Positions 48,181-60,278 of a stretch of 64,000 nt of DNA are shown one piece after another; the first letter of the stretch is position 1; each line of letters begins with the position of its first letter. The translations under genes were made by a program, and so were the position numbers. The notes beneath the pieces were generated by a model. The model worked only from the letters and a program-made list of their open reading frames with translations. It was not told the origin of the DNA and made no database searches. The stretch lies in the NCBI RefSeq assembly GCF_036850765.1, contig NC_089490.1:291196982-291260981 (forward strand), given 5' to 3'. This stretch comes from Saccopteryx bilineata. Its lineage: Eukaryota > Chordata > Mammalia > Chiroptera > Emballonuridae.

Positions 48181-50046
48181 TACCATAGAAAAATAAAAAC
48201 GTACTCCAAATGGAAAGCAACACCTTTATCCTATATCTGAAAGTAGATTTATACTTTGAAAGAGGACAAAGTCTTACAACTATTTCACTTTGAGGGACAA
48301 AAACAGTTTACTTTTTCTACCTTCCAAAGTTGAGGGAGTCCAGTGAGTAAATATTGTCTCTGTTCATGGAGCGGCTAGCTCTACTTTCGGCACTTCTCTC
48401 TTATATAAATCTACTAAGAGCAGAAAGAAATGGTCAATAGATAATCATCCCCCAATTTTTTCTATAGGTTATTGTGATGCTAACATCTCAGTTGTGATAT
48501 AGACTGATTTACATGGAATTGTAAATGAAACTCTCAGTATTTTATCATTGCATTAAAGGAATAAACACATCATAACCCTTTATCTGTAAAATGTATCTTC
48601 TTACTACCTACTAAAACAATGCCATTATTTAAGCTTGAGCTTTCGCAGAACCCTAGTTCAGGCAGAAAATTTTGTGAAAGTAGTGAATTATCTATGAATG
48701 ATGAAAAGTTATAATAGTGACACTTTCAACAGTATATAAGGATTTTCTCTCATGGGTAAATTGCTGGGTGTATACTTAATTTCTAGTTTGGAGCCCCAGG
48801 TGTCAGGTTCCAAGGGCCATCTCATCCTTTCTCTTTGTTATTCTTTTTACAGCCTCAGTCTTACAGTTTAATATGTCAGCTTCTCTCTTTCAGGGACAAG
48901 GCAAAGGAAAGAAAATTAAAAAGACATAGTGTTGGTCTCCCTAAGGAAGCTTTCTAGAAACTGATACAAAATTTATACTTACAAATCATTGGTGAGAACA
49001 TAGTCATATGCCTACATCTTGGGGGTAGGAGTGGGCAAGAAGGTATAGATGGGAATAGGAGCTTTGGACCTGGGCATCCCTGATGTTAAAACACGCTGTA
49101 AATTTGGAAATGTAGAACTGACATGAGGGATCATGTCCTAAAACCTTTTTTATCCAGGACCTAAAAATCCCAAGAGTTTTCTTCCCCTACTGGGGGAAAG
49201 TGAAGCAGGTAGGTAAGGAATCCACAGGAGGGACTGAGCTATAGCAAACTGACAGGTGTAGAAAACCCGCTTGCTATCCAGAGGCACAGGGACGGCTGGG
49301 CTGAAATGGAAAGAGGAGAGCACCCAGAATAAGAAGGCTGGCCAGGGAAGGTTCATGGTTCTGCAGGCCTGAGCTTGGCCACCGAGAGGAACTCAGCAGC
49401 CAGGACTGGGGAAGTCCTTTGCGCTGCCTCAGACTATGTCAGCAGAGGTCACAGGAAGGCCCCGTAGCACCGCACAGCAGATGCTACCACGAACTGGAAT
49501 TGTGTTTATGTACTTGTACCTTCCTTACCCCTTGATACTGGTCCCACAAATTCTCATTTCCTTGGTAAATCTATTATGCCTTCAAACAGTGGTGTTTTGT
49601 TTTTTAATACATTACCTAATTTCTAACTATTTTTATTGGGACTTGGTCTAAAATATTTTTTCTACCACTACTACAAGTGAAGTGCCCCAATAAGCTTTTA
49701 ATAATCAAGATAAAATATATGGAACAACTTGTAGAAATGGTATTACATTAAGCTGTTCTATTGAATTGATATAGACCTAATTACCTCTGTGCAACCAAAA
49801 TCCTAATAAAGGTTTACTACATAGATTTAAAACATATAACAACCCAACTAGCATTCCCCCCTAAGGATTTATCTATAATTATTGATCACATTATGTTATA
49901 GAATTTTTAAAAATATATATTTCTATGAAGACTAAAACAAAGCTCCATATAAATCTGTACATTTCAAGTCACTAAATCTGAATGTATGTGAAATAATAAT
50001 TATACCAGGTTTTTAGTTAGTACTCTATTATTTACAAACATACAGT
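48181..50046. other. Intergenic DNA, no gene recognised
   Basis: Slightly less AT-rich around 49000-49450. The frames at 49150-49356 (-) and 49436-49651 (+) have no recognisable domain. Confidence 0.6.
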
Positions 50047-50600
50047 GTGGCAGTCAGAATTAGAAAATAACTCCCTAAGATTTTCTGCCCCCACATTGAT
50101 ATACACATCCTACACAATCTTAGAGATTGTGATTTAGTGGGATTTTTTCAAGAGGTTATACTGTTGTACTATGTTATGTAACACAGTTGACCTTAAGAAA
50201 TGGAGAGTAATGTATTGACCTTGGCATAATCACAGAAGTCCTTTAGTATCACAGACTGAGCACTCAGAGAGTCTGGCAATGCTGTTGCTAATTTGAATAT
50301 GAAGGCATCAAGTCAAAGGATGTGGGCAGTCTTCAGAAAAAACAGATAGCAAAAAGAAAGAGACTTCAATCTTTCTGCCACATGGACTGAATTCTTCTAA
50401 AAACCTAATGAGGTTAGAAACAGTTTTTCCCTTGTCTCTGAATGAGAACTTGGCCTAAACTTTAGCTGTGGTACCCTGAACTCAGAATTCAGGCATATTG
50501 TTCCAGACTTATGAGCTACATAATTGTGATCTAATAAATTGATGTTATTTTAAGTCATTCAGTTTGTGGTAATTTTGTTATACTGTTGCAGAAAACTAGG
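50047..50600 (+). mobile_element. MLT1-like (MaLR) LTR
   Basis: Diverged LTR starting near 'tggcagtcagaattag'. It contains 'cttctgccacatggactgaa' and the characteristic 3' end 'cattcagtttgtggtaattt' followed by 'tgttgcagaaaactagg'. Very old; no internal sequence adjoins it. Confidence 0.7.
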
Positions 50601-51234
50601 ACATACATAATCTTATTTGATACTCTTAAAAAACCTTTAATAACACTAAAACAAGGGGTGTTACTATAGACAATATAGTAAGATAAAATAGCTAATTTGA
50701 AATTGCTCAGAATCCTTATCTGTTCCTTCTCTACCAATGGCTGAGTTCACATACCTGGGGCTAAAACCCACTGAGTCATAGAATAGCTTTTTGCTCTGCT
50801 TTCTGTTTTCTGAGTTGATGTCTCTAGTATGATATGCACAATTTCTGATCTAATGAATTGTACTTTGAGACATTCATCAGATCGACACCTCAATTTGGAA
50901 TTTGTTTGTGTTATATTTTGGTTTTATTACTGGGCACTATTTATCAGCAAATGTTCAACTCTATATTTTAAAATGTGTAAAAGTTATGTTCAGGGTTATA
51001 AACTATATTATCACAGTAGTGGTCTCAAAATGATCCATGGTCACAGAGAGGAAAGACGCAAAACCATAACTAGAACACAAAACTGTGTGTTCAAAGTAAG
51101 ATACTTGTTTCAACACAATGCTTACAAAAAATACAAGCCATAAATATTAACAAATAAAGAATCTCAAATACTACATGATATTTTTATAGAAACATTGAAT
51201 CAATTATGAAGTCTGTGGAGTTATCAGGTCTATC
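50601..51234. other. Intergenic DNA, no gene recognised
   Basis: A 104-codon frame (50829-51143) has no recognisable features and is likely chance. Confidence 0.6.
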
Positions 51235-51425
51235 TGAGCTAAATATTTTTAATTAAATTTTATTGGGGTAACACTGGTTAACATAATTATACAGGTTTCA
51301 GGTGCCCAATTCTACAGCACATGCCTCTACCCTGTATTCTGTGTTCATCTCCCCAAGCCAAGTCTTCATCCACCACCATTTTTCCCTCCTATGCCCTCCT
51401 CCATTTCCCCAGCCCTCCACAATCA
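51235..51425 (-). mobile_element. LINE-1 3' UTR fragment, antisense
   Basis: The + strand 'attggggtaacactggttaa' and 'acaggtttcaggtgcccaat' is typical antisense L1 3' end. The fragment is short. Confidence 0.7.
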
Positions 51426-53610
51426 ATAGTCAAATGAACAAAAACAGGTGATAAAATGCCTCATCTAGTTTTTTAAGTTCCAAAATAAGTTTTTGAAAAT
51501 ACTTCTAAAAAGTGATCTATGAATAAATGTTTGATAAAATAAACTTTCATAATATGCCTAATATAAAGCATTTCTCTTTTTTCTTTAGAATGGCACAGAA
51601 ATTTTCTCTTTTACCTTGTCACAATTTGTAATACATTTTAATTAATATTTTCCTTTTCTTCTACAGATAAAGAATAACAGTATATTTTTACAGCAACATG
51701 AATGCATCTATCTGTATTTTTAATTAAAAAATATTTTTATTTAAATAATTTCATCTTATTTAAAATATTAACTCCAAAATATCATTGTGATGTCGGCATT
51801 TGGAACATTCCAAAAAAATTAATGAAGTAGAATATAACTTTTAAAATCCTCTTTCCAGCATATTAAAAAGTTAAACTAACATGCTTATATAATTCATGTG
51901 CCTGTGTACTGGAAAAGCTTTTGTGTCTTGCTATTAATAAGCTATTAGTTTTAGGCTCTAGAAATTTTTATTTTCACTCTCTAAATGACCCTTGACACTA
52001 TCTACAATCAATAGATATGTTTGTAAATAAATAATTTTTCAAATTCAAATTCCATTAAAAACAGTTGTCTTTTATTTGAGTGTGTTCATTTACCAGTTAA
52101 GCTAATATAACATATGGATTAATGTGTGACATGTTCTTTAAAACATGCACCTACTATGCCTACCTATTTAACTAATGATATTTCTAGGCAGAAACATAGC
52201 ATATTAATGAACTTTAGAGTTTACCTATTCCATCTTCTTATTCTTAATAGGGTAAAGAAATTCATATAAAAAATAGATTCCTAATGCACAAGATACAGTA
52301 AATGTGTGGATGAAAATATTCTTTAAAAAATGTTTACAAATATTTTCCAAATAAGAATAGAAAGTCTACAGTTTCAAGTCAATTGTAAATTTCTTTAAAA
52401 AATTAGTAGTATTGGTTGGAAAAGTATACTTTTTTGAGGGTCTATTTTATTTACTTGTTACATTTGGCATAGGATTCCACATATTTTCCATTTCTCCAGA
52501 TAATTCTAACTAAAAGTCAGCCACAGAAAATTTACTAATTGGTAGCTATTTCCCAGCAATTATATCAATGCCAGCATTTCCATTATGTAACACTGAAAGG
52601 GTGATATTGGAACAGGATGCTGGACCTGAGTCATTGCTAATAGTTTTTCAATCTGTCACATTGCTATTCAGTGGTTAAGGGTATAGCTTGTGGACAGTTA
52701 GGTAAAATTTTGCTATTGCTCAAAGCAAAATATTAGAACTTAGTTCAAAAAAACAACAACCAAGAGATACTATAACTCAAGGAAAGAAAACATAAATGGG
52801 TGAACTACATTTTTATTACAGAAGAGTACAGTATTTTCTAGCAATAGATTACAAAGTTTAGAGTGCCAAGAAAGAGAGACTCCAAGATGAATAACTATTG
52901 TTTCACTATTTTATAAAAATTGAGAGTATACTAACTAGATTGATCTCTTTGGGGGCTTGGGCATCCTTAAAAAATTGAATTAAAAAGCAAATGTCTGGAT
53001 TTGGACAAATGGATAATCCTAGAGCAGGTGGTTCTTTAGAAATCAGTTTGTGGTTTCACTGGGGCAAATATTAGTGAAAACAACAATTTCACTTGATCAG
53101 TGAAATGACTTTAGGGAAGTTACTTAAACTTAGTCCGTTTTCTTGTGTAGGACATGGAGAAAACATTAACTATGTATACTCTCTAGAAGATAAACGAACA
53201 ACAGATATCTTTTTAAAATGTCCTTGCCATCTAAATCTAACATGGACCAGAAGTGCATGTAATAACTTTATATTACAGTAAACATCTATTGTAGAGTTGA
53301 GCAATAACTAATTTAGTCATTCACAAATGAACAAATCATTTTAGAAACACAAATTACACACACACATACACACACAAACTCTTGTGTATTATTTTTGTTT
53401 CAATGTTATGTGTTCATCATAAGCAAAATATAATTCTTTGTGCATGAAGCTACCATTTTATCTTTGGCGCCAAAGGCCAAATATCTTGCTACATCTTAAA
53501 TCTATGGCCTTAAATTTAAGAACAAAGAATTTAAGAAAAGAAGTAAAAACCTAATATTAATACTGAATATACTCCCATGCATCTACTTTTTTTAATTCTG
53601 TAGTTTACTC
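51426..53610. other. AT-rich intergenic DNA, no gene recognised
   Basis: About 2.2 kb. It contains a small (CA)n run near 53356-53375. No coding frame. Confidence 0.6.
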
Positions 53611-53625
53611 AAGATATTCATATTT

Positions 53626-55226
53626 GATTCAATGCAATACCAATTAAAATACCAATGACATACTTCAAAGATATAGAACACATATTCTAAAACTTTATAT
53701 AGAACCAAAAAAAGAGAACACGAATAGCCCCAGCAATCTTGAAAAGGAAGAATAAAGTAGGAGGTATCACACTTCCTGATATCAAGTTATACTACAAGGC
53801 CATTGTACTCAAAACAGCTTGGTACTGGCATAAGAACAGGCATATAGATCAATGGAACAGAACAGAACAGAGAACCCAAAAATAAACGCACATCTTTATG
53901 GACAATTGATATTTGACAAAGGAAGTAAGAGCATACAGTGGAGTGAAGACAGTCTCTTTAACAAATGGTGTTGGGAAAATTGGACAGCTACCTGCAAAAA
54001 AATTAAACTAGACCAACAACTTACACCATGCACAAAAATAAACTCAAAATGGATAAAAAACTTAAATGTAAATTGTGAAACCATAAGCATCCTAGAAGAA
54101 AACTTAGGCAGTAAGCTCACCGACATCTATCGCAGTAATATTTTTGCTGATTTATCTCCACAGGCAAATGAAATAAAAGACAGGATAAACAAATGGGACT
54201 ATATCAAACTAAAAAGCTTTTGCACAGCTAAAGACAATATGAACAGAATAAAAAGACAAACCACACAATGGGAGAACATATTCGACAATACATCTGATAA
54301 GGGATTAATAACCAAAATTTATAAAGCACTTGTAAAACTCAACAACAGGTAGACAAACAATCCAATCAAAAAATGAGCACAAGAAATGAATAGACACTTC
54401 TTCAAAGAGGACATATAGATGGCCAATAGACAAATTAAAAAATGTTCAACATCACTAATCATTAAAGAAATGCAAATTAAAACCACAATAGATACCACCT
54501 CACACTAGTCAGAATGGCGCTGATTAACAAAATAACACAGGATAGGTGCTAGTGAGGATGTGGAGAAAAGGGAACCCTCCTGCACTGCTGGTGGGAATGT
54601 AGACTGGTGCAGCCACTGTGGAAAACAGTATGGAGATACCTCAAAAATTTAGAAATGGAACTGCCCTTTGACCCAGCCATCCCACTTATAGGAATATATC
54701 CCAAGGACACCATATCATCGACTGAAAAAAAGAAATGCACCCCCATGTTTATGGCAGCATTGTTCACAATAGTGAAGATCTGGAAACAGCCTTAGTGTCT
54801 GTTAGTGGACGAGTGGATTAAAAAGCTTTGGTACATATATACAATGGAATACTATGGGGACATGAAAAAGAAGGAAATATTACCTTTTGCAACAATATGG
54901 AGGGACCTGGAAACTACTATGTTGAGTGAAATAAGCCAGGCCGAGAAAGAAAAATATCATATGACCTCACTCATTTGAGGAGTCCAAAGGATAATGAGAA
55001 CTGAGGAATGGAACTGAAATAGAGGAGGGATCAAAGGGACCAGAGGAAAAGAGGACAGAGGGAAAGGGGATGATAGGATGGGATACACCTGAAGGGAAGG
55101 GGGGAGGGTGCTGTAGGGAGGGGGGTAAGGGAGATGTTGAGGGGAATAGGGGGGAGGGGGGATGCATTCGGGGTGACCCTAGAATCTATGTAAACACAAT
55201 TAATTAAATAAAATAATTTTTTAAAA
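53626..55226 (+). mobile_element. 5'-truncated LINE-1 with near-matching target duplications
   Basis: ORF2 C-terminal half, a long G/A-rich 3' UTR (about 54960-55165) and an A-rich tail. Flanking 'aagatattcatatttga' (about 53611-53627) and 'aagatatttttatttga' (about 55227-55243) are an old target duplication with two mismatches. The coding part resembles the older L1 of the duplicated segment, but the 3' UTR is a third type, different from both L1a/b/c and that older L1. Confidence 0.87.
53852..54352 (+). pseudogene. ORF2 C-terminal fragment of the truncated L1
   Basis: A 166-codon open piece of ORF2 ('[10 protein letters not shown]', '[11 protein letters not shown]', '[13 protein letters not shown]') keeps the Trp codon that is a stop in both L1b and L1c. 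It ends at a stop at 54350-54352. Further C-terminal pieces lie to about 54950 with more breaks. Non-functional. Confidence 0.85.
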
Positions 55227-55243
55227 AGATATTTTTATTTGAA

Positions 55244-56078
55244 AGTCAGAGATATTAATCAGATTATTTCAACACAAAGATAAATTTATTTTCATGGGCA
55301 TCCTGTAAATCCCAAGATAAATTCATTTTTGACATGGCTGTAACAAAATTTTGAATTTTTGAAATTTCCTATATTTGGGCATTTCCCTCTAAGATAAGCT
55401 TTGTCTATCATCTATCTATCTAATTTATCTTTTGTGGTTTTTTTGTTTGTTTATTTTTTAGTCTTCAGAGACTTAAAGAATATGGTTTCAGGAGTTCAAA
55501 GCTTTCAGCAGTGTCAGTATTGAGATTTCAGATGATGCTGCAGTGTTCTACATGAAAACCTAGAGAACCCAGTACTGCATTTGTTTTGCAATATTTGGCC
55601 ATACTAAACTAGTAAATTTGTGACTGTGTTCATTGCTTCATTAGGTCACACATTAGTCATTATAGGTGTTGGGAAGTGTGTGAATATTCATAATAAATAT
55701 CACCTCTGACTATAAGAATTGGAAGAGAGGTAATTTTCCAAATATCATGCAAAAAAATTTTATTATAATAAAATTGACACTGATGTTTGACAGCAAAAAC
55801 ACCAATTGCCCATTTTTTATGTACACCTTAGCTATGAAACATACATCCATCATTTTCCAGATTTATAATATTAAAAGAAAATTACTACTACTACATATAC
55901 CCAGGCAAAATTTTCATAACCAGTATGGCATGGGTACTAATCATTTGGAAAGGATATCATCCATCAATAATAATTGTGGCCTTTAGGCATATTGAAAATC
56001 AGACAAATAAATATCAAATGATATAATTTATTTCCTAAAAAAACCAAACCAGGGTTTTATCAAGATTTACTTTATTTA
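55244..56078. other. Intergenic DNA, no gene recognised
   Basis: AT-rich. The 79-codon frame at 55747-55986 is featureless. Confidence 0.6.
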
Positions 56079-56425
56079 TGCTGGCTAGTTGACTCAGTCA
56101 TAGAGCATCAGCCCGGATATGGATGTCCCAAGTTTGATTCCTGATTAGGGAACACAAGAGAAGCACCCATCTACTTCTCCACCCCTACCCATCTTGCTTC
56201 TCTCTCTTCTCCTATCTTCTGCAGTCATGACTCAATTGGAGTGAGTTGGCCTCAGGCACTGTGGATGGCTCCATGGCCTCTGCCTCAGGTGTTAAGGAAA
56301 AAAAAAAGTCCCATTGCAATGGAGCAAGCCTTGATGAGCAGAGAATCACCTTCTAGTGGGCTTGCTGGGTGGATTCCAGTAGGAGTTCATTAGAGAGTCT
56401 GTCTCTGCCTCCCCTCCTCTCAAGA
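56079..56425 (+). mobile_element. tRNA-derived SINE, Rhin-1-like
   Basis: Starts 'tatgctggctagttgactca'. The body has 'cacccatctacttctccacc' and 'gatggctccatggcctctgc', with a small A-run insertion near 56297. Its 3' tail has grown into a long purine tract. Confidence 0.83.
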
Positions 56426-56483
56426 AAGAGAGAAAGAGAGAGAGAGAGAGAAAAGAGAGAAAAGAAAGAAGAAAAGAAAGAAA

Positions 56484-56536
<53 letters not shown>

Positions 56537-56789
56537 GGGGGGAAGAAAGAGAGAGAGAGAAAGAAAGAGAGAGAGAGAGGGACGGAGGGAGGAAGGAAGG
56601 AAGGAAGGAAGGAAGGAAGGAAGGAAGGAAGAAAGAAAGAAAGAAAGAGGGGGAAGAAAGAGAGAGAGAGAAAGAAAGAGAGAGAGAGGGACGGAGGGAG
56701 GAAGGAAGGAAGGAAGGAAAGGAAGAAGGAAGGAAGGAAGGAAGGAAGGAAGGAAGGAAGGAAGGAAGGAAGGAAGGAAGGAAGGAAGG

Positions 56790-56856
<67 letters not shown>

Positions 56857-56885
56857 GAAAAGAAAAAAGAAAAGAAAGAAAAAGA
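56426..56885. repeat. ~460-bp purine tract of GAAA, GGAA and GA repeats
   Basis: Almost pure A/G on the + strand, made of (GAAA)n, (GGAA)n and (GA)n blocks. A block of about 110 bp containing 'gagggacggaggga' occurs twice (about 56536-56610 and 56650-56715), so part of the tract is a higher-order duplication. The ~200-codon Ser/Phe/Leu/Pro and Lys/Arg/Glu frames here are translations of the repeat. Confidence 0.92.
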
Positions 56886-57164
56886 TTGAGTTACCTGGTC
56901 TAGGTTCAGAATTTTCAGAGTGTATCCATTTCCCTTGGTTAATTTCAGTAACACATGGATAACAGGCGATTACAACCACTTCCAAAATATCTGTAATGCA
57001 AAGTTAGAACAAAAACAGAATATTACAATGACAACTCCCATTTGCAAATTAGTAGGTTCAATAATCACATAGCAGATTTTAGCTCACAGCATATACCATA
57101 TCATAATGCATAAAGACTACTATATGATATATATATCTTGATATGTCAGGGAACTAATTTTCTT

Positions 57165-57172
57165 TTAAAATC

Positions 57173-57221
<49 letters not shown>

Positions 57222-57537
57222 CAGAGACAGAGTGAGAGAGTCAGAGAGAGGGACAGAAGAGACAGACAGACAGGAAGGGAGAGAGATGAGAAACATCAAT
57301 TCTTTGTTGTGGTTCCTTAGTTGTTCATTGATTGATTTCTCATATGTGCCTTGACTGTGGGGCTACATCAGACCGAATGACCCCTTGCTCGAACCAGTGA
57401 CCTTTGGCTCATGCTGGTGAGCCTTGCTCAAGCCAGATGAGCTCGCGCTCAAACTGGTGACCTCGGGGTTTTGAACCTGGGTCCTCCACATCCCAGTCCG
57501 ATGCTTTATTCACTGCACCACCACCTGGTCAGGCAGT
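57165..57537 (-). mobile_element. tRNA-derived SINE, antisense, with a long (TG)n tail
   Basis: The minus strand starts 'gcctgaccaggtggtggtgc' and matches the SINE type found in L1b/L1c ORF2. On the + strand its tail shows (TG)n at about 57174-57220. Target duplications 'aactaattttctt' (57152-57164) and 'aactgattttctt' (57538-57550) differ by one base. Confidence 0.88.
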
Positions 57538-57737
57538 AACTGATTTTCTTAACCAAGCATTTTTTGTAGCCCATTGTTTTGTTCTCAGAAACTCTCTTTT
57601 GCTCATTCTATCCAGTTGGCATGTGTCCCTGGTACTTTAGATTAGCCCTTCCTAATCTACTCCACATTTGTCTCTTTGCTTTATATTGTGCTAAGTTTAG
57701 TTAATACATTATCTCCTACAGAGCTTATATATCCAAT

Positions 57738-58165
57738 GTAGGTTGAACTGTATCCTTTCAAAGATATATTGAAATCTTAATGCCTGGTACTTGTGAATGC
57801 AACTTTATTTGGAAATAGTATCTCTGTAGATGTAATCAAGTTAAGATAAGGTTAGATGAGAGTGGGCCCTAAATCCAATGATTGTTATAAGGAGGGAGAA
57901 ATTTAAAGAATGCAGATATAGAAAAGAGACATAGGGAAAAAGGTCATATGATGATGGAAGCAAAGATTAGAATTATGAGGCTAGAAGCCAATGAACACCA
58001 AGGATTACAGTAACCATGATAAGTTTGGAAAGAAGAATGGACCATATTCTTCCTCAGAGAATCAAGAAAGAACCTGGTATCTTGAGTTTTTACTTCTACT
58101 CTCCAGAGTTGTGAGAATGTTTTTATACCATACAGTTTGTGGTAATTTGTTATGGTGGCCCTAAA
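57738..58165 (+). mobile_element. MLT1-like (MaLR) LTR
   Basis: Clear MLT1 landmarks in order: 'ttatttggaaatagtatctc', 'gatgtaatcaagttaagata', 'agtgggccctaaatccaatg', 'gaacaccaaggattac' and the 3' end 'cagtttgtggtaatttgtta'. Confidence 0.85.
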
Positions 58166-59564
58166 AATTATATGGCACCCAAAATTTTGGAACCTAGTCC
58201 TGCACTTCCTTAACCGTAGAGGAGACAAGGTGCCTTTGAGTAAAAGCCCACCATTGGGCCCACATATAAAACCTTATACTATTTACTAAACACTTTACCA
58301 GACATATTAATGCTATTCTGAGATATAGATTGAGAATACATCAAGCTATTCTCAGATATAAGTTGAAGGTATTCTTAGCTTCTGTTGATTTGCAAAGATC
58401 CAAAATGGCATATTGTTGCGCAAGTAAGAGCAGATTTAGAATAGTATTAACCAATTCCTAACGGTAGATTCAATAGAACTGTGGATCCATCCCATAGTTG
58501 CTTCCCTGTCCAAGAATGTAGTCAAAATAGATGCACTATTTATCGGGCAACATCCCCCAATGATACATAACATTTGGAGTAATATTAGACAGGAGACATA
58601 GTGGAAAAGGCTATTTAGAAGCTCTTAAAACTTCCCACATCTTACAAAGAGAGTAACCATAGCAGTATTGCATCCTGGATTGAATTGTAGAGAATTACTA
58701 TTAACACCAAAGGCTAGAGAAAAGCAGAGTTGATATGTACCATTTATCTCCATTTAAATCTTTTGATCACTGCAAAATCCAGATAAGTTATAGATAACTA
58801 TGGTGGTACAATTACCATGATACAATTAGGTGTACAATTTCAAATATTGTGTCTTTATTGAAAGAATGAAAACCCAGGCAGTATTATTTATTCTAATTTC
58901 CATTAGTAAGAAAAAAATAATTTATATTAGGCTAAGATTGTTCTTGGTAACATCATAGGGATATGTCAATTTTCTTTTTCTTTGCTATGTTACATTTGAT
59001 AAGGAAGTTGAAAATCTAAACTCCCTCATGCAGAGAAAGAATGAGGTGACCTTTTTAGATAAGGACCCCCTGCATTATTTACCATGGAAAAAGATGAAAG
59101 TCTTGGTGTGTCTCCTTGGATTTTGAAGCAAATATATATTTCATCATGGATATGTCGCTTAACCTATTTATTGGGTGGCCCAGAAGGTTGCCAATTTTGA
59201 GTGAGTTGTGGAGCAAAATACGTCTCTGTATCAGGTTCAAGCTGTGGTACAAGCTGTCCTGTTTTATGATCCAGCACATCAAATGTTATTAGACGTATCT
59301 GTGGAATTGATAAATTCTGAATGGAATCTCAGTTGAGCTCTCTTTGAAGAATCAGAGCCAAAATCTGTAGGGTTTTGGGAGACTTCCAGGTTTCATATTG
59401 CTAATGAGCCCTGGTAGAAGCTAAACTGCTGACCAGGAGATACCAAGTTGCTATAGCTCTTTAATCACTACTCATAAACACTATAAGATAAACTAAACCA
59501 AATTAAAGCAAAAACTGGATGTGTGTAGGAACACTCAAGTTCAAGGTAGGTTTTACTGCACACG
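58166..59564. other. Intergenic DNA, no gene recognised
   Basis: About 1.4 kb. The frames at 59079-59282 and elsewhere are featureless. Confidence 0.6.
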
Positions 59565-59675
59565 CAGTTGACCCTTGATTAACAGGTCTGAACCGTGTGG
59601 GCCCCATTTATTTGTGGAAGTTTTTCAATAAATACTTGTACAGTTGGGAGTCTGCACTTGTGAGGGCCACTGTAT

Positions 59676-59866
59676 CAGGGGTCCCCAAACTTTTTACACA
59701 GGGGGCCAGTTCACTGTCCCTCAGACTGTTGTTACAGTGCTCCTCTCACTGACCACCAATGAAAGAGGTGTTCCTTCTGGAAGAGCGGCAGGTGGGGTGG
59801 GGTGGGGCGGATAAATGGCCTCAGGGGGCCACATGCAGCCCGCAGGCTGTAGTTTGGGGACGCCTG
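59676..59866 (+). mobile_element. hAT-type non-autonomous element
   Basis: Begins 'caggggtccccaaacttttt' and ends 'gtagtttggggacgcctg'. The 16-17 bp terminal inverted repeats are near perfect. It contains 'actgaccaccaatgaaagag'. No clear 8-bp target duplication remains. The family type is known from bats and other mammals. Confidence 0.78.
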
Positions 59867-59888
59867 GTACATTATCCATACCATTCTA

Positions 59889-60108
59889 CACTGCTCACAA
59901 AAATTAGGGTATCAGGGAACATGCAGATGCTCCAGTATGTTTAGCCTGTTAGTGCATTTTCACCAATAAAATAAAAGTTGGTTTTGCACCATTTGCATAA
60001 TAAAACAGCTTTCTTTAACTTGTAGTTTGCTTTTCTAATGTTCTTGTTCTTTTTTTTTTAATCACTTCATATTCATTTTGAAATATCCTCTAATTTTTGT
60101 GAGCAGTA
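59889..60108. mobile_element. Tc1/mariner-like MITE with TA duplication
   Basis: Ends 'cactgctcacaaaaattag' and, in reverse complement, 'actgctcacaaaaattag'. TA flanks lie at 59887-59888 and 60109-60110. About 220 bp, no coding capacity. Confidence 0.75.
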
Positions 60109-60111
60109 TAT

Positions 60112-60195
60112 ATAGGGACTTAGGCATCCACAAATTTTAGTATCAGTGGAGGTTCCTGGAGCCAATGTTCCATGGATGCTGAGGGACAACTTAAG
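60112..60195 (+). mobile_element. MER2/Tigger-like 3' end
   Basis: 'agggacttaggcatccacaa' followed by 'tggatgctgagggacaactt' matches the layout of the MER2/Tigger 3' terminus. It is a fragment only. Confidence 0.55.
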
Positions 60196-60278
60196 TTTTT
60201 AGGGAGTCAGAAAATATATGGACTTTTGACTGTGTGGTGGTCATCACTCCTACGCCCTGCACTGGTCAAGGATCAACT

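Larger units (their letters stand above)
59565..60278 (+). mobile_element. Tigger-like DNA transposon, host for later insertions
   Basis: The left end 'cagttgacccttgattaaca' (59565) and right end '...ggtcaaggatcaacta' (to ~60278) are inverted repeats of a Tigger/pogo-type element. In between lie a hAT MITE, a short palindromic MITE and a second Tigger-type end. The subfamily is uncertain. Confidence 0.65.

Noticed and set aside
48830..49450. Possible exon, with a pyrimidine stretch and AG before 48895 and slightly higher GC to 49450
   Set aside because: No open frame of useful length with a matching donor, no recognisable protein, and no neighbouring exons.
56346..56985. Frames of ~200 codons rich in Ser/Phe/Leu/Pro (minus) or Lys/Arg/Glu (plus)
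   Set aside because: Direct translation of GAAA/GGAA repeats. Open only because the repeat units lack stops in those frames.
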